NCBI RefSeq assembly: GCF_900089495.1
Contig: NZ_LT605203.1
Coordinates: 1,522,382 to 1,586,381 of the forward strand
Length of the DNA stretch: 64,000 nucleotides
Source of the DNA: Thiomonas sp. X19
GTDB taxonomy: Bacteria; Pseudomonadota; Gammaproteobacteria; Burkholderiales; Burkholderiaceae_C
Direction of reading: 5' to 3'
The notes under the pieces are model-generated. The model did not search any database, had not been told where the DNA came from, and worked only from the letters and a program-made list of their open reading frames with translations. The translations under genes were made by a program, and so were the position numbers. This document shows, piece by piece, positions 8,749-18,029 of the stretch (positions are counted from its first letter, which is position 1; every line of letters starts with the position of its first letter).

Positions 8749-10535
8749 AGCGCATCGCCCTGGTGGGCATGCCCAACACGGGCAAGTCCACCCTGTTCAA
8801 CCGGCTCACCGGTGCTTCGGCGCGGGTCGGCAACTGGCCCGGGTTGACGGTCGAGCTCGCTTCTGCGCGCATACCTCTGGGCCGCCACATGGCGCAGATC
8901 GTCGATCTGCCCGGCATCTACGATCTGCAAGGCCTGACCGAAGACGAAAACGCGGTGCAGCGTTTTCTGCAGAGCCAGAGCGTGGATCTCGTCGCCGTCG
9001 TCATCAATGCCACGCAGATCGACCGTCAACTCGCCCTGGCCGTGCAGGTCCGTGACAGCGGCTTTCCCTGCATCGTGCTGTTGAACATGGCCGACGAGGC
9101 CGAGCGTTATGGCGTGGGCATCGACCCCGTCAAGCTGCAAGCCGCGCTGGGTGTGCCGGTGGCCAGCCTCAGCGCCAAATACGGTCGCGGTTATCCCCAG
9201 GCGCTGCAACTGCTGGGGCAGGCCCTGGAGACCTCCACCCCCCTTGCGCTCGAGCAAGCCCGTGCCGGACTCGAGCAGCGGCGGGACGGGCAAGAAGGTG
9301 CCCGGGCGGCGCTATCGGCGGCCGTGCAACTGCCAACCCGCCTGCCCGACACCTGGGCCCAGCGCATCGACCACTGGGTGATGCATCCGTGGATCGGGCC
9401 GCCGCTATTCCTGGCCTTCATGGCACTGGTGTTCAACGCCGTGTTCACGCTCGGCGCACCGCTGCAGGAGGGTCTGGGCTGGGTGTTCGACCAGCTGCGC
9501 GTGCAGGTTCTGGCGCCGACCCTGGCCGCAGCACCGGCCTGGTTCAGCGGCCTGCTGCTCGACGGCATCTACAACGGCTTGAGCACGGTGGCGGCCTTCG
9601 TGCCGGTCATCATGCTGTTCTTCGTGTTCATGACCCTGATCGAGGAGAGCGGCTATTTCTCGCGCGCCGCCTTCCTCACCGACAGCTTGATGTCGCGCAT
9701 GGGGCTGGACGGGCGCGGCTTCGTCATGCTGCTCATGGGCTTCGGCTGCAATGTGCCGGCGCTCATGGGCACGCGGGTGATGCGCTCGCGCGGCCTGCGC
9801 CTGCTCACCATGCTCATCATTCCGTTCTCACTGTGCTCGGCGCGGCTGCAGGTGTTCCTGTTCATCATTGCCGCGCTGTTCTCGCCGCGCGTGGCGCCCT
9901 GGGTGCTGCTGAGCCTTTACGGCGTGAGCTTCGCTGCTACGTTCGCCTCGGCCCTGTTGTTCAAGCAGCGCTACCCCAGTAACGAACCCTTCGTGCTGGA
10001 GCTGCCGCCGTACCGCCTGCCCACGATGCGACAAATTCTGTTGCGTGCCTGGGGCGAAATTCACCACTTCCTGCACCGCGCCACCAAGTTCATCGTCATC
10101 GGCGTGGTGCTGGTGTGGATGCTGACCAACCTGCCGCCGGGTCAGCCTACCGCCGGACCCCACACCCTGGCCGGCTGGGTGGGGCATGCGCTGCATCCGG
10201 CCTTCGCGCCGCTGGGCATTCCGCCGGAACTGATCATCGCCCTCATCTTCGGCTTCGTCGCCAAGGAAATCGTCATTGGCTCGCTGGCCGTGATCTACGG
10301 CCTGCAGGGCGACGCCTTGCAGCACGCCGTTGCCGCGCAAATCACCCCCGCCGCGGCCTACAGTTTCATGCTGTTCACGCTGATCTACACGCCTTGCCTG
10401 TCCACGGTGGCCGCATTGCGCAGCGAGTCGAAAAGCAATGCCTACACCTGGCTCAGTCTGGGCTGGTCGCTGGGCCTGGCCTGGATGGTGTCGCTGGCGT
10501 TCTATCAAGGCACGCGATTGCTCGGCTGGGCGTGA
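8745..10535 (+). CDS. feoB: Ferrous iron transporter FeoB
   Basis: A 596-residue inner-membrane Fe2+ transporter with a cytoplasmic G-protein domain: G1 GMPNTGKST (residues 8-16), G3 DLPGIYDL (near 52) and G4 NMAD (near 112). A GDI-like helical region follows, then a polytopic C-terminal half with the two Gate motifs, including the conserved [18 protein letters not shown]. It is on the short side for FeoB, lacking the extended C-terminus of the E. coli protein. The ATG at 8745 overlaps the feoA stop; the longer open frame upstream runs through feoA and is not coding. Confidence 0.96.
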   Translation: MKRIALVGMPNTGKSTLFNRLTGASARVGNWPGLTVELASARIPLGRHMAQIVDLPGIYDLQGLTEDENAVQRFLQSQSVDLVAVVINATQIDRQLALAVQVRDSGFPCIVLLNMADEAERYGVGIDPVKLQAALGVPVASLSAKYGRGYPQALQLLGQALETSTPLALEQARAGLEQRRDGQEGARAALSAAVQLPTRLPDTWAQRIDHWVMHPWIGPPLFLAFMALVFNAVFTLGAPLQEGLGWVFDQLRVQVLAPTLAAAPAWFSGLLLDGIYNGLSTVAAFVPVIMLFFVFMTLIEESGYFSRAAFLTDSLMSRMGLDGRGFVMLLMGFGCNVPALMGTRVMRSRGLRLLTMLIIPFSLCSARLQVFLFIIAALFSPRVAPWVLLSLYGVSFAATFASALLFKQRYPSNEPFVLELPPYRLPTMRQILLRAWGEIHHFLHRATKFIVIGVVLVWMLTNLPPGQPTAGPHTLAGWVGHALHPAFAPLGIPPELIIALIFGFVAKEIVIGSLAVIYGLQGDALQHAVAAQITPAAAYSFMLFTLIYTPCLSTVAALRSESKSNAYTWLSLGWSLGLAWMVSLAFYQGTRLLGWA

Positions 10536-10561
10536 CCATTTGGCCGCCGGGAGCGCCTGCC

Positions 10562-10567
10562 TACAAT
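10562..10567 (+). promoter_or_regulatory. Candidate -10 box of aroC
   Basis: TACAAT lies 6 nt before the aroC ATG. TTTGGC, 16 bp upstream (10540-10545), is a possible -35. The arrangement matches that at mpl and suggests a leaderless mRNA. Confidence 0.4.
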
Positions 10568-10573
10568 GCCCGC

Positions 10574-11677
10574 ATGTCCGGAAACACGCTCGGTTTGCTC
10601 TTCGCCGTCACCACCTTTGGTGAGTCCCATGGCCCCGCGATTGGCTGTGTCGTCGACGGCTGCCCGCCCGGCATGGCGCTGTCGGAGGCCGACATCCAGC
10701 CCGACCTCGACCGTCGTCGTCCCGGCACTTCGCGCCACGTCACGCAGCGGCAGGAGGCCGACCAGGTCGAAATCCTCTCCGGCGTGTTCGAGGGCCAGAC
10801 CACCGGCACGCCCATCGCCATGCTCATCCGCAACACCGACCAGCGCAGCAAGGACTACGGCAACATTCTCGATTCCTTCCGTCCTGGCCATGCGGACTAC
10901 ACCTACTGGCGCAAATACGGCCTGCGCGACCCGCGTGGCGGTGGGCGCTCGTCGGCGCGGCTCACCGCGCCCATCGTCGCTGCCGGGGCTATCGCGAAAA
11001 AATGGCTGCAGGCGCATCATGGCATTCAGGTGCGTGGCTGCATGCAGCAAGTGGGCACGGTGAGCATTCCCTTCGTCAACTGGGACGACGTGCCCGGCAA
11101 TGCGTTCCACGCCCCCAACGCCGTCATCGTGCCCGAGCTCGAGGCCTATATGGACAAGCTGCGCAAGGCCGGCGACTCCTGCGGCGCGCGGCTTTACGTG
11201 GAGGCGCTGAACGTGCCGGCAGGCTGGGGCGAGCCGCTCTATGACAAGCTCGACGCCGACATCGCCCATGCCATGATGGGCTTGAACGCGGTGAAGGGCG
11301 TGGAAATCGGCGCCGGCTTTGCCAGTGTCGCGCAAAGAGGCAGCGAGCATGGCGACGAACTCACGCCGCAAGGCTTCGTCGGCAACCACGCCGGCGGCGT
11401 GCTGGGTGGCATCAGCAGCGGCCAGCCGGTGACGGTGTCGATCGCCATCAAACCCACCTCCAGCATTCGTTTGCCGCGTCGCTCCATCGACCGCGCGGGC
11501 CAGCCCACCGTGGTGGAAACCTTCGGCCGCCACGACCCTTGCGTGGGCATACGCGCCACGCCCATCGCCGAAGCACTACTGGCCATCGTGCTGATGGATC
11601 ATGCGCTGCGGCATCGTGCGCAATGCGGGGACGTGCGCATCGACGTGCCGCCGATTCCGGGGCAAGTGGGGGTTTGA
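10574..11677 (+). CDS. aroC: Chorismate synthase
   Basis: A 367-residue FMN-dependent chorismate synthase, the last step of the shikimate pathway (EPSP to chorismate). The N-terminal signature [18 protein letters not shown], the central [15 protein letters not shown] and the C-terminal [24 protein letters not shown] segments are all conserved. The ATG at 10574 (MSGNTLG) gives the normal length. A TACAAT box lies just before it. Chorismate feeds the PabB-PabC fusion encoded near the other end of the window. Confidence 0.97.
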   Translation: MSGNTLGLLFAVTTFGESHGPAIGCVVDGCPPGMALSEADIQPDLDRRRPGTSRHVTQRQEADQVEILSGVFEGQTTGTPIAMLIRNTDQRSKDYGNILDSFRPGHADYTYWRKYGLRDPRGGGRSSARLTAPIVAAGAIAKKWLQAHHGIQVRGCMQQVGTVSIPFVNWDDVPGNAFHAPNAVIVPELEAYMDKLRKAGDSCGARLYVEALNVPAGWGEPLYDKLDADIAHAMMGLNAVKGVEIGAGFASVAQRGSEHGDELTPQGFVGNHAGGVLGGISSGQPVTVSIAIKPTSSIRLPRRSIDRAGQPTVVETFGRHDPCVGIRATPIAEALLAIVLMDHALRHRAQCGDVRIDVPPIPGQVGV

Positions 11678-11716
11678 TCGTGCGGTTCCCCTGGGCCTGG
11701 GTGCTTGGCTCGAGCA

Positions 11717-11791
11717 TGGTCTCGCCGGCGGGAATCGAACCCACATCTGGCCCTTAGGAGGGGCCCGTTCTATCCATTGAACTACGGCGAG
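11717..11791 (-). tRNA. tRNA-Arg (anticodon CCT)
   Basis: The minus strand folds into a complete cloverleaf. The acceptor stem is CTCGCCG/CGGCGAG, the D arm starts GTTCAATGGATAG, the anticodon stem GGCCC/GGGCC encloses the loop CTCCTAA (anticodon CCT, reading AGG), and the T arm is GTGGGTTCGATTCCCGC. The discriminator is A and the CCA end is encoded. The 5' end overlaps the last codons of plsC. Confidence 0.95.
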
Positions 11792-12567
11792 GCAGGCGGC
11801 GATTGTAGAGGGTGATGCTTGCCAGGCGCGGCGTTGTGCGCGCTCGCCAGAGCCTGGCTCAATGCTGACTTCACGGCCTCGGACAGGGCGCGGCGGTCGG
11901 TGTTTTCAAGTGCGCTCAGGAACTGGATCTGGACGCGCAGCGGCCCGGCGCAAGCCATGCGCCAGAGGGTGCCGAGCATGGTTTCGTCGCCCACATAGGC
12001 CGGAGCGCGGGCATAGCGCCCGCTGCGCGCGTCGAGGTAGCGCAGCAGCACGGGTTGCACCGGGGTGCAACTGCTGACGGCGGCCTGGAACAGGTTGGCG
12101 TGCAGCGGCAGGATTTCGCGGCCGTCGGACGTGGTGCCTTCGGGGAAGACGCTGAGGCGCTGGCCCTGGCGCAGCGCCTCGGCCATGTGGTGCATGACGC
12201 GCATGGCGTCGCGCGGGCGTTCGCGCTCGATGAACAGCGTGCCCGCACCGCGCGCCAGCGTACCGAGCAGGGGCCAGCGGTCGATGTCGGACTTGGCGAC
12301 GAAGCGGGTGGGCTGGATGGCGTTCAGGGCGATGATGTCCAGCCACGAGACATGGTTGATGGCGAGCAGGCAGGGCGGCGGCTGCAGCTGGCCTCGCGTT
12401 TCAATCTCGACGCGGCACGCACGCAGCATGCGCTGCGACCAATCGCGGATGGCGTCTTGCTGCTGTTGCGGCGTGCGCATGGAAAAGCGCCGCAGGCTGA
12501 TGACCCCGCGGGTCATCAGCACGGCGATGCGCAACAGCATCCACACCAGGCGCAGCGCGCCCCTCAT
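11782..12567 (-). CDS. plsC: 1-acyl-sn-glycerol-3-phosphate acyltransferase
   Basis: A 261-residue membrane-associated acyltransferase that converts lysophosphatidate to phosphatidate in phospholipid synthesis. Hydrophobic stretches at the N-terminus precede the catalytic HX4D motif (His72, Asp77 in NHVSWLD) and the substrate-binding FPEGTTS motif near residue 143. Its ATG overlaps the stop of the pseudo-dihydroorotase gene (ATGA), so it ends the pyr operon. Its TAG stop lies inside the tRNA-Arg gene, so its 3' end and the tRNA 5' end share 10 bp. Confidence 0.93.
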   Translation of the reverse strand: MRGALRLVWMLLRIAVLMTRGVISLRRFSMRTPQQQQDAIRDWSQRMLRACRVEIETRGQLQPPPCLLAINHVSWLDIIALNAIQPTRFVAKSDIDRWPLLGTLARGAGTLFIERERPRDAMRVMHHMAEALRQGQRLSVFPEGTTSDGREILPLHANLFQAAVSSCTPVQPVLLRYLDARSGRYARAPAYVGDETMLGTLWRMACAGPLRVQIQFLSALENTDRRALSEAVKSALSQALASAHNAAPGKHHPLQSPPASP

Positions 12568-13943
12568 GCGGCGGGATCGGGGTGGGTTGCAGCGCCCGAG
12601 GGTGTGTTCTGCGCGCCGTGCGATGGGTTGTTGCGCTCATTGCGCAACGCGTTAGCGGCCGGAGCATCGAAGATGATGCGTCCGTCGATGATGGTGGTGC
12701 GTACCCGGCCGCTGAGTTCCAGCGTGGCCAGTGGGGTGTGTTTGATGCCGCTGCGCAATTGCTCCGGGGTGGCATGCCAGCGGGCTTCGGGGTCGACGAC
12801 GATGAGTTCCGCCGCCGCACCGGGCTGCAGTTGCAAGGGCGCCAGCCTGGCGGCCGCTGCGGCGCGGCTGGTGGCAACCGCCAGCGCCTGGGGCAGACCG
12901 AGCCGGCTTTGCCGCGCATAAGCCAGCACGGCGGGCAGCAGCAGTTCGAGTCCGGTGGCGCCGGGCGTGGCCTCGGCGAAGGGCAGAATCTTGTCGTCGC
13001 TGCCCACCGGGGTGTGGTCGGAGCACAGGGCGTCGATGGTGCCGTCGGCCAGGCCTTGCAGCAGCGCGGCGCGGTCGGCTTCCTGGCGCAGCGGGGGGTC
13101 GAGCCGCATGCGCGCGTCGAAATAGCCGATGTCCAGGTCGGTGAGCAGGAGGTTGTGCATCGACACGTCGGCCGTCACCGGGAGCCCCTCGGCCTTGGCC
13201 CGGCGCAGGAGTTCCACGCCGGCGGCGCTCGACAGTTTGCTGACATGCACGGCGCAGCCGGTCGCGCGCACCAGCTCGAACAGGGTGTGCAGGGCGATGG
13301 TCTCGGCCATCACCGGCACGCCCGCGAGGCCCAGGCGCTGGGCGTAGGCGCCGCTTGCGGCCACGCCGCGGCCGAGGTGGGCATCCAGCGGGCGCAGCCA
13401 GACCTTGTAGCCGAAGGTGCTAGCGTATTGCAGGGCGCGGTAAAGCAGTTGCGTATCGGCCACCGGCATGTCGGCCTGGGACAGCCCGATGCAACTGGCC
13501 TTCACCAGCGAGGCCATTTCTGCCAGGCGTTCGCCTTTGAGCCCCACGGTGAGCGCGCCGAGCGGGTACACCCGTGAGCGCTTGATGCGCCGTGCCCGCC
13601 AGCGCAGCATTTCCACCAGGCTGGGTTCGTCGAGCACGGGGTCGGTGTCGGGCGGGCAGACCACGCGGGTGACGCCGCCGGCAGCCGCTGCCGCGAGTTC
13701 GGAATCCAGCAGCCCGGCCGCCTCGCCGCCGGGCTCGCCCAGCCGGGCGCACAGATCCACCAGGCCCGGCATGATCAGGCAGCCGCGGGCGTCGATGGTC
13801 TGGTCGGGCACGAAGCCCTCGGGCGCGCGGCCGACAGTGACGATGGTTTCGCCGGCGATGGCGACATCGCCGGCAGCTTGCAGGCCACTGGCCGGGTCGA
13901 TGAGGGTGCCGCCGCGGACGAGGATGTGATGGGGATGGGTCAT
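12564..13943 (-). CDS. pyrX: Non-catalytic dihydroorotase homologue (PyrC'/PyrX)
   Basis: A 459-residue amidohydrolase-fold protein of the type I dihydroorotase family. Active enzymes carry the zinc ligands HxH in a DxHxHLREPG motif. Here the same place reads DLCARLGEPG, so both histidines are missing. The later VHVSKLSS, SMHNLLLTD and CSDHTPV segments keep part of the fold signature. In Pseudomonas such PyrC' proteins are inactive partners needed to assemble aspartate transcarbamoylase. The gene follows pyrB at 7 bp, which supports that role. A working dihydroorotase must be encoded elsewhere. The C-terminal 25 residues are Asn/Ser/Pro-rich and unconserved. Confidence 0.85.
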   Translation of the reverse strand: MTHPHHILVRGGTLIDPASGLQAAGDVAIAGETIVTVGRAPEGFVPDQTIDARGCLIMPGLVDLCARLGEPGGEAAGLLDSELAAAAAGGVTRVVCPPDTDPVLDEPSLVEMLRWRARRIKRSRVYPLGALTVGLKGERLAEMASLVKASCIGLSQADMPVADTQLLYRALQYASTFGYKVWLRPLDAHLGRGVAASGAYAQRLGLAGVPVMAETIALHTLFELVRATGCAVHVSKLSSAAGVELLRRAKAEGLPVTADVSMHNLLLTDLDIGYFDARMRLDPPLRQEADRAALLQGLADGTIDALCSDHTPVGSDDKILPFAEATPGATGLELLLPAVLAYARQSRLGLPQALAVATSRAAAAARLAPLQLQPGAAAELIVVDPEARWHATPEQLRSGIKHTPLATLELSGRVRTTIIDGRIIFDAPAANALRNERNNPSHGAQNTPSGAATHPDPAA

Positions 13944-13950
13944 GGCGGCC

Positions 13951-14901
13951 TCAGGCGCTGGCGTTGGCGATGATGGACAGCACCGCCATGCGCACGGCGA
14001 TGCCGAAGCGCACCTGCGGCAGGATGACGCTCTGGCCGCCGTCGGCCACCGACGAGTCGATTTCCACGCCGCGGTTGATCGGGCCCGGGTGCATGACGAT
14101 GGCATCGGGCTTGGCCAGCGCCAGGCGCTCGGGCGTGAGGCCGTACATCATGTGGAACTCGCTGGCCGAGGGCAGCAGTCCGCCGGACATGCGTTCGTTC
14201 TGCAGGCGCAGCATCATCACCACGTCGGCGTCCCGCAGTCCCTCGCGGATGTCGTGGCACACGCGTACGCCCATCGGGCGCAGGTCGCCGGGCACCAGGG
14301 TTTTCGGTCCCACGGCGCGAACCTCCGGCACGCCCAGGGTGGTGAGGGCGTGGATGGCCGAGCGCGCCACGCGCGAATGCACGATGTCACCGACGATGGC
14401 CACGGTGAGCGCCGTGAAGTCGGGCTTGTAGTGGCGGATGGTGGTCATGTCCAGCAGCCCCTGCGTGGGATGGGCGTGGCGGCCGTCGCCGGCGTTGACC
14501 ACATGCACATGCGGCGGGGTGTGCTGGGCGATGAGGTAGGGCGCGCCGCTCTGGGCGTGGCGCACGACGAAGATGTCGGCGTCCATCGCCACCAGGTTGG
14601 CGATGGTGTCGAGCAGCGACTCGCCCTTGGAGGCGCTGGAGCGCTGGATGTCGAGGTTGAACACGTCGGCCGAGAGCCGCTGCGCCGCGATCTCGAACGT
14701 GGTGCGGGTGCGGGTGGAATTCTCGAAAAACAGGTTGAACACGCTCTTGCCCCGCAGCAGCGGGACTTTTTTCACCTCGCGGTCGCCGAAGCTGACGAAG
14801 CCCTGGGCGGTGTCGAGGATGCGCAGCAGCACCTCGCGCGGCAGGCCTTCGGTGCTGAGCAGGTGGCGCAACTCGCCGTGGCTGTTGAGTTGAGGGGGCA
14901 T
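13951..14901 (-). CDS. pyrB: Aspartate carbamoyltransferase catalytic subunit
   Basis: A 316-residue aspartate transcarbamoylase catalytic chain, the second step of pyrimidine synthesis. The carbamoyl-phosphate loop [13 protein letters not shown], the [12 protein letters not shown] loop, the VVRHAQSG segment and [12 protein letters not shown] are all present. The ATG at 14901 ([10 protein letters not shown]) was chosen because upstream codons overlap pyrR and are not conserved. No regulatory pyrI is nearby; instead an inactive dihydroorotase homologue follows, as in the class A ATCase of pseudomonads. Confidence 0.96.
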   Translation of the reverse strand: MPPQLNSHGELRHLLSTEGLPREVLLRILDTAQGFVSFGDREVKKVPLLRGKSVFNLFFENSTRTRTTFEIAAQRLSADVFNLDIQRSSASKGESLLDTIANLVAMDADIFVVRHAQSGAPYLIAQHTPPHVHVVNAGDGRHAHPTQGLLDMTTIRHYKPDFTALTVAIVGDIVHSRVARSAIHALTTLGVPEVRAVGPKTLVPGDLRPMGVRVCHDIREGLRDADVVMMLRLQNERMSGGLLPSASEFHMMYGLTPERLALAKPDAIVMHPGPINRGVEIDSSVADGGQSVILPQVRFGIAVRMAVLSIIANASA

Positions 14902-14906
14902 CGTGT

Positions 14907-15434
14907 TCAAGCCTTGGACTCCAGGCGAAAGGCCAGGCGCATGGCCTCGGCCTGGGTTTCGTCGCGCTCCAGCGCCAGCATGTGGGCTGCGGGCAGCTCG
15001 ATGTGGGCGGCGCAAAGCTGGGCGCAGATAGGCAATTCGCGCCCGCCGCGGTCCACCAGCACGGCCAGGTCCACGCGTGCCGGACGGCCGAAGTCGTACA
15101 GCTCGTTGATCGCCGCGCGGGTGGTGCGGCCGGTGTAGAGCACGTCGTCCACCAGCAGGATGGCGCGGTCGTCGACGTCGAAGGGCAGGGTGGTGCGGTT
15201 GGCGCTGGGGTGCAGGCCGCGGGTGGCGAAATCGTCGCGATGGAAGGTGGACGAGACCACGCCGAAAGGAGTGGACAGCGCCAGATCGGCATGCAGGCGC
15301 TCGGCCAGCCAGGCGCCGCCGGAGTAGATGCCGACGATGGCGGGCTCCGCGCTTTGCTGCACCGCCCAGACGCGCACCAACGCCAGCAGGTGCGCGTAGA
15401 GGGCTTCGGCGTCGGGCGGGTTGGGCATCGTCAT
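14907..15434 (-). CDS. pyrR: PyrR bifunctional regulator / uracil phosphoribosyltransferase
   Basis: A 175-residue type I phosphoribosyltransferase. The PRPP-binding loop [18 protein letters not shown] lies near residues 93-110, and the [13 protein letters not shown] and FHRDDF segments match PyrR. In Bacillus PyrR is an RNA-binding attenuator of pyr operons; in proteobacteria its regulatory role is less clear. The ATG at 15434 overlaps the ruvX stop (ATGA), with a second ATG two codons later. It is 5 bp upstream of pyrB. Confidence 0.93.
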   Translation of the reverse strand: MTMPNPPDAEALYAHLLALVRVWAVQQSAEPAIVGIYSGGAWLAERLHADLALSTPFGVVSSTFHRDDFATRGLHPSANRTTLPFDVDDRAILLVDDVLYTGRTTRAAINELYDFGRPARVDLAVLVDRGGRELPICAQLCAAHIELPAAHMLALERDETQAEAMRLAFRLESKA

Positions 15435-15868
15435 GGCGTGGCTTGGAGAAATTGTTCCAGAATCAGGCGGGCGGATTCCGCATCCACATCCTGCGCGCCG
15501 GCGTCTTCGGCGCCACGCGAGGTGTAGCGCTCGTCGACCATCGCCACCGGCAGTTTGAAGCGGCCGTGCAACTGGTTGGCGAAGCGGCGTGCCTGGGTGG
15601 TGCGCAATTGTTCCCCGCCTTCGCGCGACAGGGGCAGGCCGACGACGAGCTGCACCGGCTCCCATTGCGCGATGAGCTGGCCGATGGCGTCGAATTTGGC
15701 CTCGCGCCGTTCGGCCCGCACGCTTTGCAGCGGCCGGGCGCTGGCGGTGATGGTGTTGCCGATGGCCACGCCGATGAGCTTTTCGCCGAAATCGAAACCC
15801 ATGACCACGCCGGTGATGACAGCGGCAGGCGGGCTGCCGCTGCCGGCGGCTGCCAGGGTTTCAGGCAT
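15431..15868 (-). CDS. ruvX: Holliday junction resolvase-like protein RuvX (YqgF)
   Basis: A 145-residue RNase H-fold protein of the YqgF family, implicated in pre-16S rRNA maturation. The first strand [15 protein letters not shown] carries the catalytic Asp, [11 protein letters not shown] is the second conserved element, and [13 protein letters not shown] is the third acidic motif. The N-terminal extension of about 20 Ala/Gly/Ser residues is longer than usual; a later start at the VVMGFD methionine is possible but would break the overlap. It overlaps yqgE by 8 bp. Confidence 0.93.
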   Translation of the reverse strand: MPETLAAAGSGSPPAAVITGVVMGFDFGEKLIGVAIGNTITASARPLQSVRAERREAKFDAIGQLIAQWEPVQLVVGLPLSREGGEQLRTTQARRFANQLHGRFKLPVAMVDERYTSRGAEDAGAQDVDAESARLILEQFLQATP

Positions 15869-16436
15869 GTCCGGCCGTTTGCGACAGGCTCAAGGTGGAA
15901 ATGCCCATGAGCGACATGGCTGCCTCGAAGCGGTGCTCCACCGGAATGTCGAACACGATGGCGGCATCTGCCTCCACGGTGAGCCAGCCGTTGTGGGCGA
16001 TTTCGTCTTCCAACTGCCCGGCGCTCCAGCCCGAGTAGCCCAGGGCGACGAAGAAGCGCGCCGGGCCATCGCCCGCGGAGATGTGCTCCAGCACGTCCTT
16101 CGAGGTGGTCATCTGCAGGCCGCCGGGGATGGGCAGGGTGGAGGCGTAGCTCTTGTCGGTGGGATCGTGCAGTACGAAACCGCGTTCGGTTTGCACCGGG
16201 CCACCGTAATACACCGTCTGCGACGCGAGCTGAGGTTGGTCGAGCGGCAGGTCGACGCGGTCGAACAAGTCTTTCAGGGCGATGTCGGTCGGGCGATTCA
16301 CCACCAGGCCGAGCGCGCCGCGCGATGAATGCTCGCAGACATAGATGACGCTGCCGGAGAAAGTGGAGCCAGCCATGCCGGGCATGGCGATGAGAAACTG
16401 GTGGCTCAGATTGGAGGCGTCGGCACGGGGATTCAT
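15861..16436 (-). CDS. YqgE/AlgH family (UPF0301) protein
   Basis: A 191-residue UPF0301 protein with the typical N-terminal pattern HQFLIAMPGM...F.GSVIYVCEHSSRGALGLVVNRPTDI and the downstream VYYGGPVQTERGFVLHD and ALGYSGWSAGQLEDEI blocks. The biochemical function of the family is not established. The yqgE-ruvX-pyrR-pyrB order is conserved in many beta- and gammaproteobacteria. It is the first gene of this six-gene minus-strand operon and is divergent from the photolyase gene with 48 bp between starts. Confidence 0.93.
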   Translation of the reverse strand: MNPRADASNLSHQFLIAMPGMAGSTFSGSVIYVCEHSSRGALGLVVNRPTDIALKDLFDRVDLPLDQPQLASQTVYYGGPVQTERGFVLHDPTDKSYASTLPIPGGLQMTTSKDVLEHISAGDGPARFFVALGYSGWSAGQLEDEIAHNGWLTVEADAAIVFDIPVEHRFEAAMSLMGISTLSLSQTAGHA

Positions 16437-16484
16437 GCCGCCATATTATCGCGGCGCACGATTGCCAAGCAGGCTACAACCATC

Positions 16485-17966
16485 ATGTCCATGCCGCCTA
16501 CCCAGACCGCTTCCCAGGTGCGTGGGCCCAATCTGGTCTGGCTGCGGCGCGATCTGCGGCTGAGCGATCACACCGCCTTGCATCGCGCGCTGGCGCAGGG
16601 CGCGCAAGTGGCGTTCGGCTTCGTGTTCGATACCGACATCCTCCAGCCCTTGCTGCAGCAGGGCGCGAAGGCGGATCGGCGCCTGACCTTCATCCACCAA
16701 AGCCTGCACGAACTGGACCTGGCCTTGCGCCAGATGGGTTCGGCCTTGCTGGTGGAGCACGGACGGGCGGTGGACTGCATCCCGCGCCTGGCCGCCCGCA
16801 TTGGCGCGAGGGCGGTGTACGCCAACCGCGACGATGAACCCAGCGCCGTACAGCGCGACGCCGAGGTTGCCGGCCTGCTCGCCGGCCAGGGGGTGGAGTT
16901 TCACGGCGTTCACGACCAGGTTCTGCTGCAGCCCGACGCGCTGCTGACCGGCCAGGGCAAGCCCTACAGCGTATTCACGCCCTACAAAAATGCGTGGCTC
17001 AAGGGCGTGGGGCCGCAAGACCTGGCGGCGCGCGACGCGGTGCGCCTGCCGCATCAGCTCTGGCCCGTTTCGGCAGCGCAGTCCATGCCAAGCCTGCACG
17101 AACTGGGCTTCGCGGCCGCCAGCTTGCCTCCGGGCCTGCCTGCAGGGGCCAGCGGGGCGCAGGCCCTATTCGCGGACTTCCTGCCGCGCATCGACGCTTA
17201 CGCCCAGGCGCGCGACTATCCCGCCGTCAAGGGCACGAGCTATCTGTCGGTGCATCTGCGCTTTGGCACCATCAGCGTGCGCGAACTGGCGCGTGCGGCC
17301 TGGCAGCGGGCGCAGGCCGGCAGCCAGGGAGCTGCCACTTGGCTGAGCGAGCTGATCTGGCGCGATTTCTACGTCCAGATCCTGCACCACCACCCCCAGG
17401 TGGTGGGCCATGCCTTCAAGCCGGAGTACGACCGCATCGCCTGGGACCACGCCCCCGCCTTACATGCCGCCTGGTGCGAGGGCCGCACCGGCTACCCGCT
17501 GGTGGACGCGGCCATGCGCCAACTGAACACCACGGGCTATATGCACAACCGGCTGCGCATGGTGGCGGCCAGCTTTTTCACCAAGGACCTGGGGCTGGAC
17601 TGGCGCCTGGGCGAACGCTATTTCGCCCTCAAGCTCAACGACTACGACCTCTCGGCCAACAACGGTGGCTGGCAATGGGCGGCCTCCACGGGTTGCGACG
17701 CGCAGCCGTACTTCCGCATCTTCAACCCGGTAGCGCAAAGCGAGAAATTTGACGCCCAAGGGCGCTTCATCCGGCGCTACGTGCCCGAGCTTGCGGGCCT
17801 GTCGGACGCGGACATCCATGCCCCGTGGTTGGCCGCGCCGCTGGCGCTGCAACAGGCTGGCGTGCGGCTGGGCGTGAACTATCCCACCCCAGTGGTGGAC
17901 CATGCCGAGGCCCGCGCCCGCACCTTGCAGCGCTATGCCGTGGTGAAGGACAAAAGCCGGAGCTGA
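16485..17966 (+). CDS. phrB: Deoxyribodipyrimidine photolyase
   Basis: A 493-residue class I photolyase that repairs cyclobutane pyrimidine dimers with light, using FAD. The N-terminal antenna domain starts NLVWLRRDLRLSDHTAL. The C-terminal FAD domain carries ELIWRDFYVQIL, the MHNRLRMVAASFFTKDL motif and NNGGWQWAASTGCDAQPYFRIFNP. The open frame extends 52 codons upstream into yqgE antisense sequence; the ATG at 16485 is the sensible start. It stands alone and converges on chpA. Confidence 0.95.
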   Translation: MSMPPTQTASQVRGPNLVWLRRDLRLSDHTALHRALAQGAQVAFGFVFDTDILQPLLQQGAKADRRLTFIHQSLHELDLALRQMGSALLVEHGRAVDCIPRLAARIGARAVYANRDDEPSAVQRDAEVAGLLAGQGVEFHGVHDQVLLQPDALLTGQGKPYSVFTPYKNAWLKGVGPQDLAARDAVRLPHQLWPVSAAQSMPSLHELGFAAASLPPGLPAGASGAQALFADFLPRIDAYAQARDYPAVKGTSYLSVHLRFGTISVRELARAAWQRAQAGSQGAATWLSELIWRDFYVQILHHHPQVVGHAFKPEYDRIAWDHAPALHAAWCEGRTGYPLVDAAMRQLNTTGYMHNRLRMVAASFFTKDLGLDWRLGERYFALKLNDYDLSANNGGWQWAASTGCDAQPYFRIFNPVAQSEKFDAQGRFIRRYVPELAGLSDADIHAPWLAAPLALQQAGVRLGVNYPTPVVDHAEARARTLQRYAVVKDKSRS

Positions 17967-18029
17967 GTTGACTTCGCTCGAGGCGGCAGCGCACGCCGCT
18001 GCGGCGCGCCGACCAGGCCTGCTCCAGCG

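Noticed and set aside
12564..13943. Active dihydroorotase
   Set aside because: The HxH zinc ligands are absent (CxR instead), so catalytic activity is unlikely despite the overall homology.
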